Below are positions 1 to 4,596 of a stretch of 7,288 bases of DNA, piece by piece. Within the stretch, counting starts at the first letter, position 1. The number at the start of each line of letters is the position of its first letter. The stretch covers positions 1-7,288 of the forward strand of contig CACZQQ010000129.1 in the NCBI GenBank assembly GCA_902783355.1. Reading direction: 5' to 3'. This stretch comes from an uncultured bacterium (GTDB lineage: Bacteria; Verrucomicrobiota; Lentisphaeria; Oligosphaerales; Oligosphaeraceae). Position numbers and translations under genes: made by a program. The notes below the pieces were generated by a model. It had not been told where the DNA came from. It saw nothing but the letters and a program-made list of their open reading frames with translations, and ran no database searches.

Positions 1-608
1 AGGCCTTCCAGATGCGCGGTGCAGTTCCAGCCATCCAGCCGCCAACGGCCCTCGTGGATGGTGAATCTGGCATAGGAGGCATTCGTGACAGCGGGCGGAA
101 TCGGCCAGCGGCCCTGGAAGCCCAGGGCGCATTTCAAGATGCAGCGGATGATGCCGCCATGGGTGACCAGCAGGACGCGCCCCTGCGGATGGCGCTGCAG
201 GAGCTCCTCCAGAAAGAGGCGCGTGCGGTGGAAGACCTCCTCGGCCGATTCGCCGCCAGGGATGCGGAAGCCGGAAAGCGTATTTTTAAAGGCCTGCCAT
301 TCAAAAGGATATTTTTCATCAATCTCCTGATAGGTCAGCCCCTGGAAGACGCCCAGGTTCCATTCGCGCAGCGCCGTGCACGGCTGCGGAAGATGCGCCG
401 GCGCCGCCAGACGCGCGGTCTGCATGGCGCGCTCCAGGTCGCTGGAATACACGGCGTCGAAGTCAAGGCCGGCCAGCGCGCGGCCGAGGGCCTCCGCCTG
501 ACGCGTGCCCAGCGCGCTCAAAGGCGTGCTCGTCTGCCCCTGGATGACGTTCAGGTGGTTCGCCTGGCTCTGGCCATGGCGTGCCACATAAATGACCAAA
601 TCGCTCAT
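1..608 (-). CDS. Histidine phosphatase family protein (phosphoglycerate mutase-like), 3' end cut by window edge
   Basis: This is a cytoplasmic phosphatase of the histidine phosphatase superfamily, branch 1, whose members use a phospho-histidine intermediate on small phosphoesters. The start is ATG at 608-606. The frame stays open for 202 codons to base 1, close to the usual family length of about 200, so little should be missing. The signature R-H-G is at residues 10-12 with H11 as nucleophile. A conserved arginine follows at R60 (S-S-D-L-E-R), the proton-donor-region acid at E82 (L-R-E-W-N-L-G) and the second catalytic histidine at H150 (V-T-H-G-G). All catalytic positions are intact. An AGGAG lies 6 bases before the ATG. 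The gene diverges from the PHP gene. It could be a fructose-2,6-bisphosphatase-like, CobC-like or broad-specificity phosphatase; sequence alone cannot fix the substrate. The family call is very secure. Confidence 0.93.
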   Translation of the reverse strand, partial: MSDLVIYVARHGQSQANHLNVIQGQTSTPLSALGTRQAEALGRALAGLDFDAVYSSDLERAMQTARLAAPAHLPQPCTALREWNLGVFQGLTYQEIDEKYPFEWQAFKNTLSGFRIPGGESAEEVFHRTRLFLEELLQRHPQGRVLLVTHGGIIRCILKCALGFQGRWPIPPAVTNASYARFTIHEGRWRLDGWNCTAHLEG

Positions 609-612
609 CGGA

Positions 613-619
613 TTCTCCT
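613..619 (-). promoter_or_regulatory. Shine-Dalgarno site of the histidine phosphatase gene
   Basis: Read on the minus strand this is AGGAGAA, with AGGAG ending 6 bases before the ATG at 608. It fixes that start. No competing in-frame start with a comparable site was seen nearby. Confidence 0.8.
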
Positions 620-651
620 AATGCGCCGTCGAACAGCCTGTCCCACGCCAT

Positions 652-681
652 AATGTAGCATGGGCCAACGCACCTTCGCAA
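652..681 (-). promoter_or_regulatory. Candidate promoter of the histidine phosphatase gene
   Basis: On the minus strand, a -35-like TTGCGA (complement of 676-681) is followed by 18 bases and a -10-like TACATT (complement of 652-657). Transcription would start near 645, giving a leader of about 37 bases that includes the Shine-Dalgarno site. The -10 region sits in a 9-mer, GCTACATTA, also present in the opposite-facing element at 707-715. This is inference from sigma70-like similarity only; no start site is known. Confidence 0.4.
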
Positions 682-686
682 GGCGA

Positions 687-714
687 TGGCAATTTTCCTC
701 TGGCGGGCTACATT
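687..714 (+). promoter_or_regulatory. Candidate promoter of the PHP metallohydrolase gene
   Basis: A weak -35-like TGGCAA (687-692) is followed by 16 bases and a -10-like TACATT (709-714), within the 9-mer GCTACATTA shared with the divergent element. An overlapping TAATAT (714-719) could also serve as a -10. Either would start transcription around 721-726, so the ATG at 723 would be leaderless or untranslated, while the ATG at 774 would have a leader of about 50 bases. Confidence 0.38.
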
Positions 715-722
715 AATATTGA

Positions 723-1721
723 ATGTACACCTACTTGGGATTCCCGCGCTTCCAGACGCATCTCCAGCCGCCCATGAACCGCACCATCTCCTTCTTCGGC
801 GAAAGCCTTTCCGTCTTCAAGGCCGCCCTCCACACGCATTCGACCGTCTCCGAGGACGGCATCCTGTCCCCCGACACGCTCATCGGCCTCTATCGCGCCG
901 AGGGCTATGACTGCCTCGCCTTCACCGACCATCGGCGGACAAACAACGTATCTTCATACAACGGCAAGGGGATGACACTCATCTCCGGCGTGGAGCTCCA
1001 TCCCATCCGCCGCGTGCAGGGCGAACTGTGGCATCTGCTGGCCCTCGGCGTCCCTGAGGACTTTCCCGTGCGCTACACCTTTCCGAAGCAGGCCGCGGAG
1101 GCCGTCCACGCCGCCGGCGGCCTCCTCTTCATGCCGCATCCCTATTGGACGGGCTTTGGTTCACGCCTCCTGGCCTCCATCCCCCATGTCCTTGGCATCG
1201 AGGTCTTCAACGGTGCCGTCCGCGAAGTCGGAAAGGCCTACAACATGGAAAGTTGGGACGAAATGCTGATGATGGGGCGCGACTATACCGCGCTGGCGGT
1301 GGACGACGTCCACCACGACCACGACCTCTTCCGTGGCTGGACGATGGTCTGCAGCCGTGACAGGAGCGCCGCCGCGCTGCTGAGGGCCCTGCGCCGCGGC
1401 GACTTCTACGCCAGCTGCGGCCCTGAATTCCGCGCCATCTCCTGCCACGATGGCGTCTTCGAGGCGGAATTCACCCCCTGCGTGGCGGCGCAGCTCTGCG
1501 GACCGGGCCGCAAGGGCTATCGCGGACATTTCGACCGCACCACGCGCCAGGCTCCCGCCCTCGAAACGGTCACCCATCTGAAGGTGGACATTTCGGGCCT
1601 CAAGCCCGGCCACTACGTGCGCTGCCAGCTCACGGACGCCGACGGCCGCATGGCGTGGTCATGCCCCATCCGTCGGACAGGCCCTGGCCCCGACGACTTC
1701 CGCCGCGCCGGATGCAGATAG
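723..1721 (+). CDS. CehA/McbA-family metallohydrolase (PHP domain)
   Basis: This is a predicted metal-dependent hydrolase or phosphoesterase of the PHP superfamily, with 332 residues from the first ATG. PHP metal-ligand motifs appear in order: L-H-T-H-S (H37, H39), F-T-D-H (D69, H70), G-V-E-L-H (E91, H93), H104, a conserved H-P-Y-W (H139) and V-D-D-V-H-H (D194/D195, H197). The motifs between them (G-I-E-V-F-N at 158-163, W-D-E-M-L at 178-182, F-Y-A-S-C-G-P at 228-234) and the C-terminal D-x-D-G-R-M-A-W-S-C-P-I are characteristic of CehA/McbA-type proteins. Named members hydrolyse carbaryl or act in microcin B17 biology, but most are uncharacterised. There is no signal peptide. The start is uncertain: ATG 723 directly follows an in-frame TGA and its following codons look coding, while ATG 774 (M18) fits the predicted promoter better. 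Neither has a clear Shine-Dalgarno site. The family is secure; the substrate is unknown. Confidence 0.9.
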   Translation: MYTYLGFPRFQTHLQPPMNRTISFFGESLSVFKAALHTHSTVSEDGILSPDTLIGLYRAEGYDCLAFTDHRRTNNVSSYNGKGMTLISGVELHPIRRVQGELWHLLALGVPEDFPVRYTFPKQAAEAVHAAGGLLFMPHPYWTGFGSRLLASIPHVLGIEVFNGAVREVGKAYNMESWDEMLMMGRDYTALAVDDVHHDHDLFRGWTMVCSRDRSAAALLRALRRGDFYASCGPEFRAISCHDGVFEAEFTPCVAAQLCGPGRKGYRGHFDRTTRQAPALETVTHLKVDISGLKPGHYVRCQLTDADGRMAWSCPIRRTGPGPDDFRRAGCR

Positions 1722-1802
1722 GAGCCGCGGCCCAGGGACGCCCCCATTCGCCGCATGGCATAGCCATCGACTGAATAAAACCACAAAGACACTCACAAGA
1801 AG
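1722..1802. other. Short intergenic spacer with a small palindrome, no gene seen
   Basis: This 81-base gap between two co-oriented genes holds one small inverted repeat, ATGGC-ATA-GCCAT (1755-1767), and an A-rich run just before the next start. I see no convincing -35/-10 pair and no U-tailed terminator, so read-through from the PHP gene into the beta-helix gene is possible. The palindrome's 5-bp arms are short enough to be chance. Confidence 0.35.
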
Positions 1803-3947
1803 ATGCGTTCACTCCGTCTCAAATGCTTTGTCGCGCTGCTCTTCGTGCTGCCAGGCCTCTTCCGCGTCCATGCGGAGGACAACGCGGCTGCGCGTCCGTC
1901 GGCAACCATCCACGTGGACGCCGTGCGCGGCTCCGACAGCGCCGACGGAAGCGCGGGAAAGCCGCTGGCGACCCTGGCCGCCGCCGTCGCCCGCGCCGAA
2001 GCCGACGGAACCGCCGCCGAAATCCTCCTCCACGGCGGTGTCCACCGTCTGGAAAGGACGCTTGTTCTGGAGACGAAGGCGCCTCTGGTCATCCGCAGTG
2101 CCGACGGCGAAGAGGCGGTCGTGGACGGCGGAAAAGCGCTGACCGGCTGGCGACGCGTTGTCGTCAATGGCCATGACGCCTGGCAGGCCGAGGCTCCGTT
2201 TCCTATACAACATCTTTATTACAAAGGAGTTATGCTTAAACGGGCGGCCTTCCCGAAGGGCGACGGCCTCTACCGCGTCAGAGACCAGAAGGCGACTGCG
2301 CTCTTCGACAGAAGCGACCGCTTCCTGGCCGACATGGAGAGCGTGGCGGCCGTGGGCGACGACTGGAGCGGCGTCGATGTCTTCCTCCTGCACCGCTGGA
2401 TCAGCGAATGCATGCCTGTGGAAAGCTGCGACGCAGCGACGGGGCAAATCGTCTCCAGCAGGCTGTCGTGCCTGGCCATCCACGCCCGCGACACGGAATA
2501 CCGCCTGGAGAACGTGCGCGCCGCCCTGCAGGAGGAGGGCGAGTTCTACTACGACGCACGCGAGGGGACGGTGACGGTCATCCTCTCCGACGACCTGTCG
2601 GCCGCGTCGGCCGAGCAGCCGGTCTGTCCCGCCATGGGGGCGCTGCTGGTCGTGCGCGACTCCAGCCAGGTGAGCTTGCGCAATCTGGTCTTCCGCCACG
2701 CAGGCGCCTACTACCCCGCCTGCACGGCGGCGTTGGACCTGCGCACGGAAGGGCTTTCCGTCGCCAACCACACGCTGTACGGCGACCCCAACGACAACGC
2801 GTCGTGGCTTGACCGGCCGGGCAGGAAGCCGCTGGCCGCCGCCGCGCAGGCGGCCGCGAACGTCCCCGGCTGTGTCATCTTCGACAACTGCCGGCAGTGC
2901 GAAGTGACGGGCTGCGTCTTCGAGGCATCGGGCTGGTATGGGCTGGAACTGGAGAACGGCTGTAGCGACATCCATATCGACCGCAACGAGTTCCGCCATC
3001 TTGGCGCAGGGGCCGTCCGCGCAGGCGGCCCCAACGGCGGCACCCCGTCAGCGGCGTGCACGAGCCGTCTGACCATCACGAACAACCACATCCACGACTG
3101 CGGCGAAATCTACATGGGCGCCGTGGGCATCTTCATCGCCCACGCCTACGGCAACCTGGTCGAGCACAACCACATCCACGACCTCCCCTACACCGCCATC
3201 TCCGCAGGATGGGTCTGGGGCTTCGGCGACAGCGTCGCCCGCGAGAACCGTATCGGCTGGAACCGAATCCACGACCTGGGACAGGACAAGATGCTCTCCG
3301 ACATGGGGGGAATCTACCTGCTCGGCATCCAGCCGGGGACGCGGATCTACAACAACTTCATCTCCAACATCAACCGGCGCTACTACGGCGGCTGGGCCAT
3401 CTACCTCGACGAAGGCTCCTCCCATGTCGTCGTGGAGAAGAACCTCGCCGTGGACTGCGCCAGCACGCTGTTCCACCAGCACTACGGACGCGAGAACACG
3501 GTGCGCTGGAACGTCTTCGCCTTCGGCAACGACGCGGTGCTGCAGCTCTCCCGCGGCAACGAGCACATGAACCTCTATCCAGGGGAGAACTTCTCGGCCG
3601 CGCTGACATGCTACCAGAATGTCTTCGTCACGGACGGCAAGCCCTTCTACGCCTCCAACCAGCAGAAGAATCTCGGGCGCCCCACCTTCATCGCCGACGG
3701 CAACGTCTATTTCGACATCGCGGCGGAGGCCCCCGCCATGCGCGCCTTCGCCAACGCCCTCGGTGAGAAGGCGCAGTGCAGCCGCGAGGAGTGGCAGCAG
3801 CGCGGACAGGACGCGTCTGCGCACTTCGGCGACCCTGGCTTCGCCGACGTGCGGCGGCGCGACTTCACCCTCGCCGCCGACGCCCTGCTGAAGCGCCTCA
3901 ACTTCCCGCCGCTGGACCTCGCGCACGTGGGAATCCAGCCCGAATAG
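1803..3947 (+). CDS. Exported right-handed parallel beta-helix protein, GH141-like
   Basis: This is a predicted exported carbohydrate-active protein of 714 residues. A signal peptide fits residues 1-24: basic start M-R-S-L-R-L-K, hydrophobic core A-L-L-F-V-L-P-G-L-F, and V-H-A before the likely cut. Residues 36-65 carry H-V-D-A-V-R-G-S-D-S-x-D-G-S...K-P-L-A-T-L, the usual entry module of pectate-lyase-fold proteins. From about residue 355 the chain shows beta-helix rungs with repeated N-x-I-H-D turns (N-N-H-I-H-D, H-N-H-I-H-D, W-N-R-I-H-D). These are followed by S-D-M-G-G-I-Y near 499, G-G-W-A-I-Y-L-D-E-G-S-S at 529-540 and F-H-Q-H-Y-G-R-E-N. That block is typical of the Beta_helix (PF13229) proteins related to GH141, whose characterised members act on plant glycans. 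D536 and E537 are candidate functional acids. The ATG lacks a good Shine-Dalgarno site. Fold and export are secure; enzyme activity is inferred. Confidence 0.88.
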   Translation: MRSLRLKCFVALLFVLPGLFRVHAEDNAAARPSATIHVDAVRGSDSADGSAGKPLATLAAAVARAEADGTAAEILLHGGVHRLERTLVLETKAPLVIRSADGEEAVVDGGKALTGWRRVVVNGHDAWQAEAPFPIQHLYYKGVMLKRAAFPKGDGLYRVRDQKATALFDRSDRFLADMESVAAVGDDWSGVDVFLLHRWISECMPVESCDAATGQIVSSRLSCLAIHARDTEYRLENVRAALQEEGEFYYDAREGTVTVILSDDLSAASAEQPVCPAMGALLVVRDSSQVSLRNLVFRHAGAYYPACTAALDLRTEGLSVANHTLYGDPNDNASWLDRPGRKPLAAAAQAAANVPGCVIFDNCRQCEVTGCVFEASGWYGLELENGCSDIHIDRNEFRHLGAGAVRAGGPNGGTPSAACTSRLTITNNHIHDCGEIYMGAVGIFIAHAYGNLVEHNHIHDLPYTAISAGWVWGFGDSVARENRIGWNRIHDLGQDKMLSDMGGIYLLGIQPGTRIYNNFISNINRRYYGGWAIYLDEGSSHVVVEKNLAVDCASTLFHQHYGRENTVRWNVFAFGNDAVLQLSRGNEHMNLYPGENFSAALTCYQNVFVTDGKPFYASNQQKNLGRPTFIADGNVYFDIAAEAPAMRAFANALGEKAQCSREEWQQRGQDASAHFGDPGFADVRRRDFTLAADALLKRLNFPPLDLAHVGIQPE

Positions 3948-4014
3948 CAGGGGCGGCGGTGGCCGGAATCCCCCAAAAAGGCAAAGAGACGAGGAGGAGA
4001 AGCCGAAAATGGCT

Positions 4015-4020
4015 TATATT
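4015..4020 (+). promoter_or_regulatory. Candidate -10 element for the chaperone/effector unit
   Basis: TATATT sits in an otherwise GC-rich region. It would place a start near 4027, a leader of about 90 bases that contains the whole inverted repeat at 4060-4092 ahead of the ATG at 4119. No recognisable -35 lies 15-19 bases upstream, so it may need an activator or alternative sigma factor, or may not be a promoter. Confidence 0.25.
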
Positions 4021-4059
4021 GTGGCGGTGAAGCGGTGAATGAATCAACTGACGAGGTCG

Positions 4060-4092
4060 TGCCATGGAATAATCCGGACATTTTCCATGGCA
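4060..4092 (+). promoter_or_regulatory. Strong inverted repeat / hairpin in the leader of the chaperone gene
   Basis: TGCCATGGAA (4060-4069) and TTCCATGGCA (4083-4092) are perfect 10-base complements. With T4070 bulged, three further pairs (4071-4073 with 4080-4082) give a 13-pair stem closed by a CCGGAC loop (4074-4079). The right arm ends 26 bases before the chaperone ATG and 13 bases before its Shine-Dalgarno site. It is followed by A residues rather than T, so it is not an intrinsic terminator on this strand. It could be an RNA regulatory hairpin or a DNA operator. The structure is directly visible; the role is inferred. Confidence 0.6.
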
Positions 4093-4105
4093 AAAAATAC
4101 GCGAC

Positions 4106-4109
4106 AGGA
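4106..4109 (+). promoter_or_regulatory. Shine-Dalgarno site favouring ATG 4119 of the chaperone
   Basis: AGGA within ACAGGAAAA lies 9 bases before the ATG at 4119. It supports this start over the in-frame GTG at 4035, which has only a weak GGTGA upstream. Confidence 0.5.
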
Positions 4110-4118
4110 AAACACGCA

Positions 4119-4589
4119 ATGAAGACACGAGAGGACTACGACAGGTTTCTGGCGGAGGCCAGGAAGACGACTGGCATTGATGCGCTGACGCCCAACGAGA
4201 CAGGCCTTGTGTCTCTCCGTGTGCAGGACGAATACAATGTGAACCTGCAGTTCATCGAGGCGACAGGCAAGATCCTGTGCTTCATCGAAGTCGCCGAACT
4301 GCCGAAGGACGCGGGACGGGAGGTCTACCGCGACCTGCTCGCGGGCGGCCTCTTCGGCAAGGAGACCGCAGGCGGGTACTTCACCTTGGAGCCCGATACG
4401 GAGACTGTCGTGTACAACTACTTCTTCGACCTCGAGACTGCGGAAAAGGACGTCGAGGAATTCGTCTCCACCCTCGAGAAGATATTCCAGCTCTGCGACA
4501 TGTGGGCTGAGCGCATAAAGGACAAGATGGGTGAGAATGCGTCGTCCGACATCCTTCCGCAGGACACCCACGTCTTCTTCCATCCGTGA
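4119..4589 (+). CDS. CesT-family type III secretion chaperone
   Basis: This is a predicted cytoplasmic class I secretion chaperone, a family that binds the N-terminal region of one or a few effectors and keeps them secretion-competent. From ATG 4119 it has 156 residues, in the 130-160 range of CesT/SycE proteins, and is clearly acidic. The order of elements fits the CesT fold: an N-terminal amphipathic helix (M-K-T-R-E-D-Y-D-R-F-L), a strand with D-E-Y-N-V-N-L-Q-F, a strand ending E-V-A-E-L-P, a helix with Y-R-D-L-L-A-G-G-L-F, G-G-Y-F-T-L-E-P-D, and a C-terminal helix E-F-V-S-T-L-E-K-I-F. The in-frame GTG at 4035 would add 28 residues translated across the hairpin and matches the family less well. 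The stop lies 7 bases before the large gene, whose product is the natural client. The call rests on pattern and length, without an alignment search. Confidence 0.78.
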   Translation: MKTREDYDRFLAEARKTTGIDALTPNETGLVSLRVQDEYNVNLQFIEATGKILCFIEVAELPKDAGREVYRDLLAGGLFGKETAGGYFTLEPDTETVVYNYFFDLETAEKDVEEFVSTLEKIFQLCDMWAERIKDKMGENASSDILPQDTHVFFHP

Positions 4590-4591
4590 GG
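4588..4591 (+). promoter_or_regulatory. Shine-Dalgarno site of the large effector-like gene
   Basis: GAGG, 5 bases before the ATG at 4597, overlaps the chaperone's TGA stop (4587-4589). This suggests translational coupling, so that chaperone and client are made together. Confidence 0.5.
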
Positions 4592-4596
4592 CCGCC

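Larger units (their letters stand above)
3948..4118. other. Leader/intergenic region before the chaperone gene
   Basis: This 171-base stretch separates the beta-helix gene from the chaperone. It contains a purine-rich run (3987-4001), a -10-like TATATT (4015-4020) in the context GGCTTATATT, reminiscent of the GGCTACATT upstream of the PHP gene, and the strong inverted repeat at 4060-4092. No good -35 is visible and I find no U-tailed terminator for the upstream gene. A change of base composition at about 4005 suggests a new transcription unit starts here. Confidence 0.4.

Noticed and set aside
12..653. A 213-codon plus-strand frame
   Set aside because: It is antisense to the histidine phosphatase, whose catalytic motifs and Shine-Dalgarno site are clear. 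The plus-strand product is arginine-rich and featureless.
1755..1767. ATGGC-ATA-GCCAT as an operator
   Set aside because: Five-base arms are expected by chance at this length, and no second copy with the same layout was found in the window.
1809..2999. A 396-codon minus-strand frame, and similarly 3048-3926
   Set aside because: Both are shadows of the beta-helix gene, with no recognisable motifs and biased composition. The plus-strand product has a signal peptide and clear family motifs.
3948..3980. Intrinsic terminator after the beta-helix gene
   Set aside because: GGGG and CCCCC runs can pair weakly, but the following bases are A rather than T and the stem is short and interrupted.
4035..4118. 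GTG at 4035 as the start of the chaperone
   Set aside because: It would add 28 residues read across the hairpin and lacks a good Shine-Dalgarno site. ATG 4119 gives the typical CesT length and N-terminal helix. It remains possible.
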